Part shown: one piece after another, positions 12,680 through 25,700 of the stretch
Layout: each line of letters starts with the position of its first letter
How positions within the stretch are numbered: position 1 is the first letter of the stretch
Origin: Pseudisothecium myosuroides
Taxonomy: Eukaryota; Streptophyta; Bryopsida; Hypnales; Lembophyllaceae
Reading direction: 5' to 3'
Assembly: GCA_951799445.1 (NCBI GenBank)
Contig: OX637287.1
Coordinates: 124,001 to 188,000 of the forward strand
DNA length: 64,000 nucleotides
Position numbers and translations under genes: made by a program
The notes under the pieces: model-generated
Told to the model about the DNA's origin: nothing
Database searches by the model: none
Seen by the model: only the letters and a program-made list of their open reading frames with translations

Positions 12680-14670
12680 AACTTACAAAACACCGTTCCT
12701 AGCCTCCACCAAAGACCCAGTGCGAACGTACCTTTATATTAGTTGCTACAAGGTTGCGTTGATGATAATATTTTTGGTTTCATGATTGATCAAGGATTGA
12801 AAAGTGACTAGGAATGACTTGTATTAATACAACTACCTGACAATAGCTGTACTATATAGGCTTGTAGTGCATAGTGCTGCGCGGTAAAATGAATTTTTGG
12901 AATCTCAATCTCAAGCTCTATTAATAGGATTGCATACTTTTTATAATCCTTTGGAAACAAAGTCTTTGTCCAATTCCAAAAACTTTGCAGTAGCTAGCAA
13001 ATGCTCTTCTACTGACAATTCGATAGCTTCATCAAGGAACGCGGTTAGTAGTGTGGTTGATACATCTTTCGGGGCAATTAGGCCACTAGCTTCTATTATT
13101 GTAGTTATAAATACATCAAATGTGTCCCCTACCTCTCTTAAAGCTCATTTTGAAGTATTTTTGCTTTGTTCCAATTGAATGTTTTTTTTTGGTTCTATTG
13201 TATTTTATGTGAAATGTTTGACAACACAAGTATGTAAATTATTTACTATTTCTACACAAACAAGTCTGAGTTTAAAAAAAAGTTCTACTTTCAAACTTGT
13301 TGGTCTATTATATTTTCATGTTAATAATTTTAAAAAAAAATCTAAATGTTCACAACGGGTTCTTGCTACTTGGTTAGTTGGTTTAGTATGAGCAAAATAT
13401 ACAAAATAGTGTTTTGACATATCTGAGTTTCTATTTAATGGACACTAATTAAATTAACTCTAAATATAGAAAAAATTAAAATGAGACCCCAATTTGTCTC
13501 AATTTAACAAATAAGGCCTTAAATACCTTGTAAACAATTCGGAATTACAGTAAAAGTACATTCCAAAACAAAACCTTTTTATTATTCTTAAATTATAGTG
13601 ACACCGATATACGTTGCACACACTTGAATCACCTAGTTTAAACATTAACCCCTAAAGGTCTACTGTCCTTCAAAGGAATAATGGGAAATTTAGGTTGGTA
13701 TCATAGAAGTCATTTTAGAATGGATGTTTGTGAAATTTTTAAACAAGAAGTGGACTTACATGAACTTCATCAAAATACATATATATTTTTTTATCAGGTG
13801 CTCAAGTTAAAAGTTATGTTGCTTGAAGTTTCTTAGGCAAAAAGGGCAACTTTGAACAGTTGGTGGAAAAAAACTCATCTGTTTCTAAAATTTGGCGTGT
13901 ATATAACTACCATGATATAATAGGCAATGGTAAAAAGAAATGTGTAGTGCGAAAATCTCATTTCATAAGAAGTTAAAGATTTATGACCCTATCGAGCACG
14001 GTCCAAAAAAATCCTTTTCTTCTATAAGCTTGCAATCTACACAATCAAATAGGCTTAAATTTTCCACATTCCCATAGTAGCCATCTAGTACACTTTCATA
14101 CAAATAATTTCAAAAAATAAACTTTTTCTATTGTATTTTTTCTCAATGCACTTAAACATGATAATTTTTCACAACTTGTTAAATGTACTCTCAATCTTGG
14201 AGGCATTATCTTCCAAAATTGAAACCAAAACAAGGATCAAAAATCAACTCACCTAATTATAAGCACAATAGCTAAAGCAACCAAAGTAAACTTGCTATTG
14301 GAAAAAAATAAAAACTTGCATGGTCTTCTTCTTGAAGGAAGGACTTCAACATAAACATTTGATATTTCCATATGAAAAGTCTTCTCATTAAAGAATCTTT
14401 AGATTTTGATGTTGCCAACAAAAAGATGTAAGGTGAATGGTAGTGCTACAATCATTTCTATGGCTAAATTTGCTAGCCTTTGATTTTGTATTCTTCACAA
14501 AAACAACAGGTGAAGAAAATGCAAGAGGTGACAACCTCTATGAACATGTTCCTGGAGTCATTTCCAACCAATGCAATAGTTTTCAATCAATGATCAACAC
14601 CATAACAAATTCACAAATGATGACAAATTCCAATGAAGAGCTCCAAACAATTGGTCAGGATTGCCAACCT
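12680..14670. other. AT-rich DNA with a possible coding remnant at 12897-13391
   Basis: The region is AT-rich. At 12897-13391 one plus-strand frame stays open for about 165 codons with a single TGA at 13176-13178, encoding a Ser/Asn-rich then hydrophobic sequence. I do not recognise it and the composition may be fortuitous. Near 14480-14670 the sequence resembles, in inverted orientation, the DNA just downstream of the PPR gene that ends at 37412, so it belongs to the duplicated unit. Confidence 0.3.
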
Positions 14671-14672
14671 CA

Positions 14673-17600
14673 TCACCAGTAATCACCACAAGAACACACG
14701 CCATTTTGAAAGTGGTGAAAGCGATTAGCATCCCTCACAACAATCTCTCGTTCAGTTGCCTTTGAGATAAACTTGGTTGCTGTATGGCAATCTAAACACA
14801 CTCGAAGGTTCTTGAACACCCGAATTGGCTCTCTAGGGGGGATCCGCATGAGTCCGTAAGCAATAGCCAACTTCTCACTATGGGAGCAAAGAGCAAGTTC
14901 TTTCTCCTCCTCCTCAATGTTCCGCAACACTAGCCGGGTATCAGGAATGTAGCCTTCGGCCTTAATTTTCTCACTCAATCTCCTCAGCTCAGCATAGATC
15001 TCCTTCGCTTCTGAGTGAGAAGTATCCCCCACGACGAAGTCATGGACCTTGTTATCAACTTCAATCCAGCTACGCCCTGGCTCCTTGCGTATACCTCTCT
15101 CCTGCATCATAGTGCGCACCCACAACACCTCCTCCCACTTGCCAGCTGCAGCATAGATATTCGAGAGAAGCACGTATGCAGAAGCATTCTTCGGTTCCAA
15201 CTTCAGACACTCATTAGAGGCAAGTTTGCCCAAATCCACATTACCGTACGTTGTACAAGCACCAAGCAGGGCTCCCCAAGTTGCCCCAACTGGTTCCACT
15301 GGCATGTTGTCAATCAAGAGCTTTGCTTCCTCCAAGTGTCCTGCTCGGCCAAGAACATCCACCATGCAGGTACAAAGCACTACAGTACGTTCGATGCCAT
15401 AATCTTGTGTCATAGCCAGAAAAAGTCTACGGCCCTCATCCACAAGGCCAGCATGACTACAGGCCGACAACACTGCAGCGAAGGAGATCACATTAGGCTT
15501 CACACCGTCTGCAATCATATTTTTGAACAATTCCAGCGCTTCGTGCCCACATCCATGGTCTGCAAGTCCACCAATCATCACGTTCCACGTGATCACGTCA
15601 CGATCCTCCATCCGGTCAAAAACTAGGCGTGCATCATCCAAACTGCCACACTTTCCATACATGTGGACAAGCGCATTGCCCACACGCAAATCCGACTCAA
15701 GTCCCGCTTGGAGGACATGCCTGTGAACCTCCTTCACCCACTCCAAAGCCCCTGCGCTTGAACATGGATTCAGAATGCTCGTATAAGTGAATGCATCGGG
15801 TTTCAAGCCTTCCCTTTGCATTTGCATAAACAGCTCATATGCTTCTTGCCCACATCCGTGTGCGGCAAGTCCACCAATCATCACGTTCCACGTGATCACA
15901 TCACGATCCTCCATCCGGTCAAAAACTAGCCGAGCATCATCCAAACTGCCACACTTCCCATACATGTGGACAAGCGCATTGCCCACACGCAAATCCGACT
16001 CAAGTCCCGCTTGGAGGACATGCCTGTGAACCTCCTTCACCCACTCCAAAGCCCCTGCGCTTGAACATGGATTCAGAATGCTCGCAAACGAGATTGCATC
16101 GGGTTTCAAGCCTTCCCTTTGCATTTGCATAAACAGCTCATATGCTTCTTGCCCACATCCGCGTTCGGCAAGTCCACCAATCATCACGGTCCACGTGATC
16201 ACGTCACGATCCTCCATCCGGTCAAAAACTAGCCGAGCATCAACCAAACTCCCACACTTCCCATACATGTGGACAAGCGCATTGCCCACACGCAAATCCG
16301 ACTCAAGTCCCGCTTGGAGGACATGCCTGTGAACCTCCTTCACCCACTCCAAAGCCCCTGCGCTTGAACATGGATTCAGAATGCTCGCAAACGTGATTGC
16401 ATTGGGTTTCAAGCCTTCCCTTTGCATTTGCATAAGCAGCTCATATGCTTCTTGCCCACATCCATGTTCGGCAAGTCCACCAATCATCACGTTCCAGGTG
16501 ATTATGTCACGATCCTCCATCCGGTCACAAACTAGCCGAGCATCATCCAAACTGCCACACTTTCCATACATGTGGACAAGCGCATTGCCCACACGCAAAT
16601 CCGACTCAAGTCCCGCTTGGAGGACATGCCTGTGAACCTCCTTCACCCACTCCAAAGCCCCTGCGCTTGAACATGGATTCAGAATGCTCGCAAACGAGAT
16701 TGCATCGGGTTTCAAGCCTTCCCTTTGCATTTGCATAAACAGCTCATATGCTTCTTGCCCACATCCGTGTTCGGCAAGTCCACCAATCATGACGTTCCAC
16801 GTGATTACGTCACGATCCTCCATCCGGTCAAAAACTAGCCGAGCATCAACCAAACTCCCACACTTCCCATACATGTGGACAAGCGCATTGCCCACACGCA
16901 AATCCGACTCAAGTCCCGCTTGGAGGACATGCCTGTGAACCTCCTTCACCCACTCCAAAGCCCCTGCGCTTGAACATGGATTCAGAATGCTCGCAAACGT
17001 GATTGCATTGGGTTTCAAGCCTTCCCTTTTTATTTGCATAAACAGTTCATATGCTTCTTGCCCACATCCGTGTTCGGCAAGTCCACCAATCATCACGTTC
17101 CACGTGATTACGTCACGATCCTCCATCCGGTCAAAAACTAGCCGAGCATCATCCAAACTGCCACACTTTCCATACATGTAGACAAGCGCAGTGCCCACAC
17201 GCAAATCCGACTCAAGTCCCGCTTGGAGGATATGCCTGTGAACCTCCTTCACCCACTCCAAAGCCCCTGCGCTTGAACATGGATTCAGAATGCTCGCAAA
17301 CGTGAATGCATCAGGTTTCAAGCCTTCCCTTTGCATTTGCAAAAACAGCTCATATGCTTCTTGCCCACATCCATGTTCTGCAAGCCCACCAATCATCACG
17401 TTCCAGGTGATTATGTCACGGTCCTCCATCCGGTCAAAAAGTAGCCGAGCATCATGAACACTGCCAGTATTCGCATACATGTGGACAAGCGCATTGCCCA
17501 CACGCACATCTGATTCAAGCCCAGCATGTCTTACATACGCATGAACTTCTTTGCCCCACTGCAAAGCTGATGGATCGGCACATGCCTTCAGGATGCTCGA

Positions 17601-18056
17601 GAAAGTAAATGCATCTGGCTGGACCCCTTTTTGGCACATTTGATTGAAAAGTTCCATTGCTTTGTCAGCATGATTGTGCTTTGCATAACCTCCAATCATA
17701 ATGGTCCAACTGAACACGTTCTTGTTCACAAGTTTATCAAACACTCCACGTGCATCCTCCAATTCTCCACACCTGATATACACGCTCACCAGGTTGTTTG
17801 CCACATATGTATTCTGCTCCATTTTACTCTGGTTGATGTAGTCGTGAACCTGCTTCGCGACATGAATATTAAGGTTTTCCTCCTTCAAGCACCGTCTCAA
17901 AACTTCAACATACATAAACGAGTCGATGGCCATGCCTTGTTCTAGTCCATTCTTCAAATTACCAATTGCTTCAGTCGTGCTTCTTGCAGTTTTCAAGGAC
18001 ATACTACCGCCACCACCCGGTACAATATGCCTCGACTCTCTTGCAGTACTAGGCAC
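14673..18056 (-). CDS. PLS-DYW pentatricopeptide repeat protein (organellar RNA editing factor)
   Basis: This is an intact intronless frame of 1127 residues. After a short N-terminal region come PLS triplets (P 35 aa, L 35 aa, S 31 aa), then E1/E2 motifs and a complete DYW cytidine-deaminase domain: the GYIPDTRLVL PG box, HSEKLA (zinc ligand and catalytic Glu, about residues 1059-1061), CLDC (about 1087-1090) and the terminal CSCGDYW. About six central triplets are nearly identical 101-residue (303-bp) units. By family knowledge it should bind an organellar transcript and convert C to U. No clear transit peptide is visible from this ATG, so the true start may lie upstream or in another exon. 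It is the inverted paralogue of the gene at 33675-37412, and an OSB-like gene lies just upstream on the same strand. Confidence 0.93.
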   Translation of the reverse strand: MPSTARESRHIVPGGGGSMSLKTARSTTEAIGNLKNGLEQGMAIDSFMYVEVLRRCLKEENLNIHVAKQVHDYINQSKMEQNTYVANNLVSVYIRCGELEDARGVFDKLVNKNVFSWTIMIGGYAKHNHADKAMELFNQMCQKGVQPDAFTFSSILKACADPSALQWGKEVHAYVRHAGLESDVRVGNALVHMYANTGSVHDARLLFDRMEDRDIITWNVMIGGLAEHGCGQEAYELFLQMQREGLKPDAFTFASILNPCSSAGALEWVKEVHRHILQAGLESDLRVGTALVYMYGKCGSLDDARLVFDRMEDRDVITWNVMIGGLAEHGCGQEAYELFMQIKREGLKPNAITFASILNPCSSAGALEWVKEVHRHVLQAGLESDLRVGNALVHMYGKCGSLVDARLVFDRMEDRDVITWNVMIGGLAEHGCGQEAYELFMQMQREGLKPDAISFASILNPCSSAGALEWVKEVHRHVLQAGLESDLRVGNALVHMYGKCGSLDDARLVCDRMEDRDIITWNVMIGGLAEHGCGQEAYELLMQMQREGLKPNAITFASILNPCSSAGALEWVKEVHRHVLQAGLESDLRVGNALVHMYGKCGSLVDARLVFDRMEDRDVITWTVMIGGLAERGCGQEAYELFMQMQREGLKPDAISFASILNPCSSAGALEWVKEVHRHVLQAGLESDLRVGNALVHMYGKCGSLDDARLVFDRMEDRDVITWNVMIGGLAAHGCGQEAYELFMQMQREGLKPDAFTYTSILNPCSSAGALEWVKEVHRHVLQAGLESDLRVGNALVHMYGKCGSLDDARLVFDRMEDRDVITWNVMIGGLADHGCGHEALELFKNMIADGVKPNVISFAAVLSACSHAGLVDEGRRLFLAMTQDYGIERTVVLCTCMVDVLGRAGHLEEAKLLIDNMPVEPVGATWGALLGACTTYGNVDLGKLASNECLKLEPKNASAYVLLSNIYAAAGKWEEVLWVRTMMQERGIRKEPGRSWIEVDNKVHDFVVGDTSHSEAKEIYAELRRLSEKIKAEGYIPDTRLVLRNIEEEEKELALCSHSEKLAIAYGLMRIPPREPIRVFKNLRVCLDCHTATKFISKATEREIVVRDANRFHHFQNGVCSCGDYW
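15550..17460 (-). repeat. Near-identical 303-bp tandem repeats inside the PPR gene
   Basis: The same 303-bp unit (one P-L-S triplet) recurs with starts near 15787, 16078, 16381, 16684 and 16987 plus flanking copies. Neighbouring units differ at only a few bases, for example CATCATCCAAACTGCC versus CATCAACCAAACTCCC, pointing to recent unit duplication or gene conversion. Confidence 0.92.
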
Positions 18057-18414
18057 AATGCGTCCTCTTCCATTGTAATCCTTAGATAGCCTGATTCGTC
18101 AATGCAGTCTTCATAAGAAAACCCTTAGAAAGAAGAACACTGATACACAAAGTGGAAAGGTTGCAAGACCACTAATGCCCTGTACTCAGATATCTCAATA
18201 TGAACAAAATTGCATCCATCCATTTGAACTCTTAATATCTCTCACATACATAGCAATTCTTTGAAAATCATCCCACTTTAAGTGCACCCAATAACCCAAA
18301 AGAAATAACAGAGCATATTGCACACACAAAAATCCTTAAACTCACCCAAAATCACATGTTTCTAGATGCACCTACTCTAGTCACTAGACAAGGCAGCCAA
18401 CTCAATTCCTAAAG

Positions 18415-18958
18415 CTACCTGTCTCCTTGTGTTGTGTCTTGAGAATCTTTGGTGTGATAATCAACACGAGGGTGCATTTTCCCTTTGCTTGTCAAGCTGA
18501 CCACGGCCTTTACCCATGGTGGAGTTGACCAGCCATCTATCCAAAGTGCTTTCCTCGTCACCTTATGTCTAAAGTCAGGTGATCTAGGATTCCTCTGTAG
18601 GCACCACAACCCATGATCAGATCCTACAAAACTGTCTCATATTCATTTTGCATCTAACAATCAATATTCCAGGAATATTTGTTGACGACACTGCAATGAT
18701 CTGAGCAGTGTTCACTCCACTCAATGACAGCAAACAACGCAATTTCATACTTGTTGCTTTACGAAGTGCCCACAAGTGCCCATGGCCTTGTACAAGCAAG
18801 AAACGTCCCGTCACTTGTTGAGCCGAGTATTGTATCCGCTTTCTTTTATCTAGTCATACCTTGTCAGCTCTGTTGTCCCACCACTGCGTAGGATCCGCGA
18901 AGTACTCTTTCCAAAGTTCTTCAACCGACTGGAGTTCACCTGAATCCACCGCAACATG
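18415..18958 (-). CDS. OSB-like organellar single-stranded DNA-binding protein, C-terminal PDF-motif exons
   Basis: Two exons are supported. Exon 18958-18860 ends WWDNRADK and a donor (AAG|GTATGA). Exon 18594-18415 follows an acceptor (TGCCTACAG) and continues in phase 0 with RNPRSPDFRHK and ALWIDGWSTPPWV, then ends in a stop. Together they make the W-W-D-N-R..K-N-P..PDF-K/R-H-K..LW..P.WV signature I associate with the PDF motif of plant OSB proteins, which bind single-stranded DNA in organelles. The expected OB-fold should lie upstream (19.0-20.5 kb), where I see donor-like and acceptor-like sites but cannot assemble the exons. It lies directly upstream of the PPR gene on the same strand. 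Confidence 0.65.
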
Positions 18959-18959
18959 C

Positions 18960-21420
18960 TTTACCCATGTCAGTCACATTCTACCAGGAGAGGCAAACTC
19001 TTTCTGTGACGATAGGCATGTGATACATACCTGAAGCATTGGAATTCGAAGGTGATCTCTTCCAAACTGATGAAAATGGTGAACACCGGATTGGTCCACT
19101 GCCTCGTATGTGAGAGGACAAGGGCAGGGATAAAGAAGGGTAGATAGGCCATGGAGACCTGAAGACTGAGATTGCACAGATATCCTGGGTACACAAACGT
19201 CAACACTCTGTTAATAAGCAATTTCGTACCATTCAAAGCGCTCTTCCCATCAATACCGGGGTTTAGGGTTCGGTCAACCATGTTCATATCCGGTTACGTT
19301 TGGAAAAACGTGACAACCTCTTTATCAAACATTGCTGTAAAGGAGACCTCATATTTCGACACATTTGTTGTCAGCATGACCACAGTAGTCCAACCCATGT
19401 CACAAGTCATCCAACCGCTTAATTCACTCACCTGTGCACCACCTAGTCCACGCACCGACAAAAAGCTTCTCTGTTCTCTCCTGCACTGCAATTGTTGTCT
19501 ACAATCTAAATCCCACGACACCAATTGAGGTGGCAGTCCCATCACTATCTGCCTGCATTACAGAAACCAATTCACTAAGAAGAACATCACAAAGAACAAC
19601 GCCAGAATGGACCTCAGAATTGAACCAGTGGACAGAAACACATCAAACTGAGGAGAAACTACATGTGCGAAAAATCTGCTACTACCTCCAATCCTGAAAA
19701 CCCGAACACATTAAATAAAGTCCACAAACGAAACAGCATACCTGCCCAAGGACGGCAAACCTCCACTGCAGCTTCACGAGGAGCAGCTCCGTCTACGGGA
19801 TCAATCAATTGCTGAGGCAAGAATCCAACATACAACCCCAGTCAACTGACTTGACTATTGAAAATTACCATAGCTTCAAAGAGGGTCATCAAAAACTTAG
19901 GTTCAAACTAAATTACAGTTCTCCTTTGATATGAATGACAAGACTAATTTAAATTTCGATCGTTTGAATGACATATATAGAAAAATGCATGAAAACCTAT
20001 CAAAATTGGTCATAACACATCCATGAACCGCAACAGGGGTCAGAACCCAATCCCCAATCCAGCCAGATCGCTCAATCCAGTTCCCGGAATGTGTTTTCGA
20101 CTTGTCTCGTTCCCTAACAGTCTGACACAACTTTGACTTCCTCCCTGGTGTTCGCGCTGCCCAATCTCCTGCCCCATGGTGCAAACGTGCACACCCCTAT
20201 TCTGACATATGACGATACCTCGTACTGGGTGAATATGACAGGAATCAGCATATGTGGCACCGATTTGGCCATTTCCAGCACATCGTTCAAATGTGAAGCA
20301 AACAAAGGTGATAGCAAAGTCGCTTTCGACTCTGCAACACAAACGTGAGTTCTCAATCGGTTCGGTACATCTTACCGGCCCTAAATCCAGACTGCTGCCA
20401 CTGAACTCTGTTGCAGCTCGCACCACATCTATAGTACACACTTTGAGCAGTTCTTTCTAGCATTACAGGGAATAAGTACTAATCCGAAAAGACATGAATC
20501 AGTGTTCTTCCCAAGCTTCTTTCAAGGTTCGAAGACTGGGAATCACGCAGTCATCAGCATTGAATAACTTATAGCTATGCTGATTGCCACGGACCGCAAT
20601 ATATCACGAGTTCCCAATTCCAAGTTGAATAAATTTCCTCAAGCGAAAATCCTAAACCCTAGTTCGCGAAACGGCTCATTTCTTCTTGCTCAGTATGCTG
20701 AACTCCCATATCTGCTCCTAAGCCAAAAAGCCCCGGGATGAATTAGAGGACCTGCTATTTGAATTGCACTGCACAAATTGCGCAGCAAGATATCATCAAT
20801 CAGCAAATTAATTACTCGCGCTCCACAAGCTCCGAAGGAACAAGCGCTGCTCTACTCCTCCTGTAGTAAAGGCAGGAAAAGTCGATACAACGTTTCTCCT
20901 ACAACAGCTGGCATCTCCCCTCCGTCCTACAATATCCAGCACACTCCCACGAGCTCAAATTGAAACGGCTCCAAACCAACTGCCAGAGCAGAGAAACAAG
21001 TCAGAATCCCACTACAAATCCTGCACAAGCGGGCATTGCAGTACTACTTCCCACATTCAGTCATCCTAACACAACAGTACGAGAAATCTCCCTCCTTGAG
21101 CCCTCAATTCACCACAACAGCCATACGTGCACCCGCAACAGACTGCAGCATGCAGCACCCTTGCTCTGCAAAAGCTCAGCTTGGGATCAAGGAGTCCCCA
21201 ACCTCTCTCACCATGTCCATTCCTGCTCGACGCTTGCTCTGGTCTCCCTCCTTTGCGGAAACGGTAGTTCCGAATGCCTGATACCCTTGACGCTGCTCGT
21301 CTTACCTGGGCCCCGAACATCAATCGAAACAGATTATTGTGCGGGTGTTGTTGCACTCGGCCCTCTTTAATATCACATCCTCTAAATAATACGGTATAAC
21401 AGGGTCCGTTCTCTCACCAA
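18960..21420 (-). other. Probable 5' exons and promoter of the OSB-like gene, unresolved
   Basis: On the minus strand, candidate exons include the frame ending HQFGRDHLRIPMLQ before a GTATG donor near 19030, and a segment near 19432-19545 ending GGAQ before a GTGAGT donor. A counterpart of the first (HQFGENPMLQ before GTATG) sits at about 32875-32910 in the second OSB copy, which supports it as a real exon. I could not link these into one continuous protein. Confidence 0.35.
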
Positions 21421-21423
21421 GCC

Positions 21424-21467
21424 TTTGGGAACATATATAAGGTACTTTGGGAACATATATAAGGTAG
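21424..21467. repeat. 22-bp tandem duplication containing a TATA-like core
   Basis: TTTGGGAACATATATAAGG occurs at 21424 and again at 21446. The duplicated TATATAA-like core could act in a promoter on either strand; none is demonstrated. Confidence 0.7.
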
Positions 21468-21469
21468 AA

Positions 21470-22740
21470 GATATATCCGTTGTGGTCACCCTCCCAATTG
21501 GAATCTAGTGGGCTTTCCAATTGCACTTGTTTTTATTCTAATGTGGTCAAAAGTGTAAAGTGACGTAACAACTAACAACACAGTGGTACATTGAAAGTGA
21601 AAGTGTCATCATATCAATGCCTAAATAGCACCAAAAGAAATATTGTAGTTACATTCCTACAATTTTAACACTAAGAAAATCCAAAATGAAGATTTTTTTA
21701 GTACTAAAATGCTTTAAACATATATTTAAATAAAAATTATGTAATTATAGTAGTAATTTAATGTTGTTTTGAAACTATTACAATGACTTTTTAGTATGTA
21801 TCTATCAATTAATTGTGATCATACTAAAAACAACTGAAATTATTGAATCAACATTGAATTAGTGGTAGGGACTTTTTTGATGCAGTGATGATAGTCTAAT
21901 GGGGGTGGAAGGGTTTAGGTTTAGGGTTTAGCAAAATTTTATTGATTTTGTTCAAATCAACTTGTCTAAAGTGACTAAAGCCTATTGATCCAAGGTGCAT
22001 TTTCTACTAGTGACTTTAGCTCTTTAGAGCAATTTCTACTATAAAAGTAGAGGAATTTCACTATCCTTGAGAAGACCATTGCTGAATGGGAGTTGGGAAT
22101 TGATGCTATAGATCTATATCTTGTAGACATAATAGTCTTCAAACTCTGAACAATTAAATCTAAGAATAAATCACAATAACCAATTGGGGCAACAACTATG
22201 GAGGTACAATTCAAGCATTGACTCTTCACAAAGACAAAGACAAAACTATTAAAATGTCGTTTTTCATTTTAGTGAATTTTTCTTATAGAAATCCAAATCC
22301 ACTTAACAAATGGATCTGACCTAGAAGTACCAAAGGTAAGAACAATTGCTACTAAAAAAATCGCTTAGATTAACACTTGACTATAGAAAAAAAATTAACT
22401 CCAAAAAATTGTCAATAGTCACTAGTATGTTTACTAACCAGGTAGTGTATTTAAAGCAAATACAACAAGGCCAAAGGAAATTAGAGGAATATTCAACACC
22501 AAATACACTCTTGTAACTTTAATATTAACAATGCAAGAAAACGGGGTCACTCAATAGCAAAGAATGGATGTTTGACAATCACTATAAGAATCCTGCGTTT
22601 ATTTGGATAAGCTGAGGAATGTGGTCCAATATTAGTTTGGACGTAATGTATGCCACTGCTAATGTCTAAGAAAATTTGTCAACATTGACAAGACAAAAAT
22701 ATGCAGAAATTAGGAAAAACATGCCCTATTTTTGGCTTGA
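21470..22740. other. AT-rich DNA with a CACTA-type end near 22004-22013
   Basis: No gene is seen. TTTCTACTAGTG at about 22002-22013 looks like the right terminus of a CACTA-like element (reverse complement CACTAGTAGAAA), but I could not identify its left end. Confidence 0.3.
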
Positions 22741-22779
22741 TGTCTCAAAAAACATGATCTAAAAAGTTGCAAAAAATTG

Positions 22780-25700
22780 CCATGTGGCAATGATTGGGCA
22801 ACCATGTTAGTGCCACGTCATCGGGCAGCGCCACATTTTTTTTTAAAACACAATCCACCAATGATGTGGCCAATGACGTGGCAATGGCATAATGTGACGT
22901 ATTAATAGCAAAATAGTGACGTGCCTGATTTAAAAGTTGACGTGGCAATTTGAAGGAGGACTATTTGAGCTTGTCTTCAAAGATTTCTATGTCCCTATTG
23001 ACGTTGCGTTGGAAAAGTGTATTTTGCATAATGTTATGAACGACACAAGGGATGTTAGTGAACATGTTCTTGTACAACATACTTTGTTTTGCATCATGTT
23101 AGTAATATGTCACCCAATGTATGCTCTAGCATGGCAAAGTTCATGGGAAACGAGGATATGAACATCAATCTTCAATATTGTGGAAGATGTCATGAGCAAT
23201 AGTGAACGTGTTTTTTAGGCATCCAGTGCATGTGATTGCAAGTGTCACAGAGAACATGAAGCTTTGAATTCAAGCTTCAGTTGTCCACCAGTATGTCATC
23301 ATGCACAATAGCACAAGCAGGGTACATACTATATTACATGTCATTGAACATGCATAATGATTGATTACTTTAGTGTCATTTTGGAAATCAATTACATTGT
23401 TGAATGCACTATTCTAGATGGCATGAGCATTGACAGACACAAGTCTTGAAAAACATGCAATTTGTAAGAAAATAACGTCCATAGTATCCTGTCACTACAC
23501 AAGAGACATTCCGCAACAGTTGTGCTTAACATACTCCACAATATCGTTTGTCACAATTGTCCTTGCATTGCTTTCTGGACAAACATATAAGTTGATGCTA
23601 AAGGCATGCAAATGGATTTCATTCCACATTCGTGGCAGTGGTGCTCAGTCTGTTTATTGATGTGTCCCAAGAATGACTTCCATGCCGTTGCGCATATCCC
23701 TGAAAAGAGACATGGTTTTTTTAAAATTCATATTCCAAACATCCTCTATCATTCCCACATGCATTTGCGCTGTCAATAAACATTGGTGTTGTGCATGAAT
23801 ACAAAGTGCTAGCAAAGTCTTCATATATGAAATAAGCGTATGAGCTGGCATACAGTTACATCCACACAATGTGTTTGCTAAACACTTTTCCATTCAAGCT
23901 TCCTCAGTTCCTTTCAATGTACCATAATTTCATGGAAATGTGAACTTAGAATGAAATGTACATTAAGAGTACTTATGCATCCTAATGTATGATATCATCT
24001 TCAGTCATACCTCTGATGTAAAACACTTTTTCCTTTGTTTGAACGCCTTGAACATCTAGACGTCCAACAAAGTGTTATAAGTTCCCTTCAAAGCATCAAT
24101 TTGTTGCAAACGTTGCTAAAGCACAGCGTCACAAACCTTTTACTGTCCGCAATTCAACACCAAAATATGAACCTCTCATTAGTATACTAGGATTACAGCT
24201 TCTCATGGACGTTGTACTTAGTGCAATGATAAAGGCTTTGATACACTTGAAGTTATTTAAGTCTTCCATGAAATTGTACCTCATTCATGTACCCTTCTTC
24301 AAGCCAAGAAACATACCTCTCAAGAGATGTAGGAAGCACTAAGCTGCATATGAGCTTTGAATTTGAAAGGACCGTTGTCACATCGACCTTGCAACTTCTC
24401 TTTCTGCATTGTGCCCTTCTCTTGTCGCACCTTGATTTTTTTGGAACTTCCACTGCCCTTTAACAAAATAATGCCCATGTTGCACATGGAATTTGCTAGA
24501 TTCATTTACATTAAAGCAAAACACCGTGATTACTCTTCAACAAATGCATTCTTCACACATTTGGAACTTCCAAATCCATTTTCACACTGAAATATGAAGA
24601 CTAGCAAGGACTGCTACATCCAAAAGGCATCCATTACCTATGCACTAACCTCACAATTCATAACAATTGAATCAAGCAGAAGGTGTAATTGAATTCATGT
24701 ACCACACTTTGAACTGTATGTCACTGAAATCATGTTGGGGGCACGCAAATTTGTTTTAGTCAAGTTCCTCTGTGAAATTCTCTAATTTTCATTGAATCTT
24801 TGTTGCCCCCAAGTTCTTAAAGCAATGACAATTTACATATCTCCTTTGTGTACAAACAACTAAGACTAACAATTATGCAGGTTGCTTGAACAGAAGTACT
24901 TGGAAAAAGATTTGAAGCATGTAAGTTGGAGTACCCTTTTGGTTTCCAATGGCAATTTAAACAGAATGGAAAGCAAAATATGCAAACATAAAATTCTGTT
25001 GGTCCGACAATACCATGAACAAGCACTACTAGAAAACTAGTGACCAAGTCAACAAAAAAATAACAAAAAACTGCTTTAATTATTTACTGTTTGGAGTGGC
25101 TTTGTTCAAGTTGACTTGGACACTATTTAAAAAAAGAAATGCCAAGTTTTTTTCGACTTGGACAGTGTTGAACAACAAAATGATCATCATTGGTTGTTCA
25201 TTTGGCACTTTCATGAAGGAAGTCATTGTTGTATTTGGAACTTTCTGGGACATGCTTATATGGACAGATGTAATGGCACGCCTTTACACGGCTAACAATT
25301 TATAAGCAACCAATTCATTTGATCATCCTCATAGTTTAGTTCAACATCTTTGAGCTATTATATTTACATAAGGAAATACATAAACGAAGACAAGCGCACA
25401 GCCAGCATATACATGGCATTTCTAATAATCTCTAATTCGCTTCTTCATTTCTATAATAGTGTCTTCAATACCAAATTGTACCCAATTCCTACACTCAATT
25501 AACAATCTAATGGCTTCTGTTGTTCACATGTCTTCATGTCAAATTTCCACTCAACGTACAGGCTGCACCTTTCCACCAATGTACTACTGTCTTCCAATGA
25601 CCTGCAAATGCACAACATACAAAATAAGTCCACTTTGGATACTTTTGCATGAACTGTTTTGCTTGAAATCCAAGAAAGCACACTTCCTTACTTGTACCTT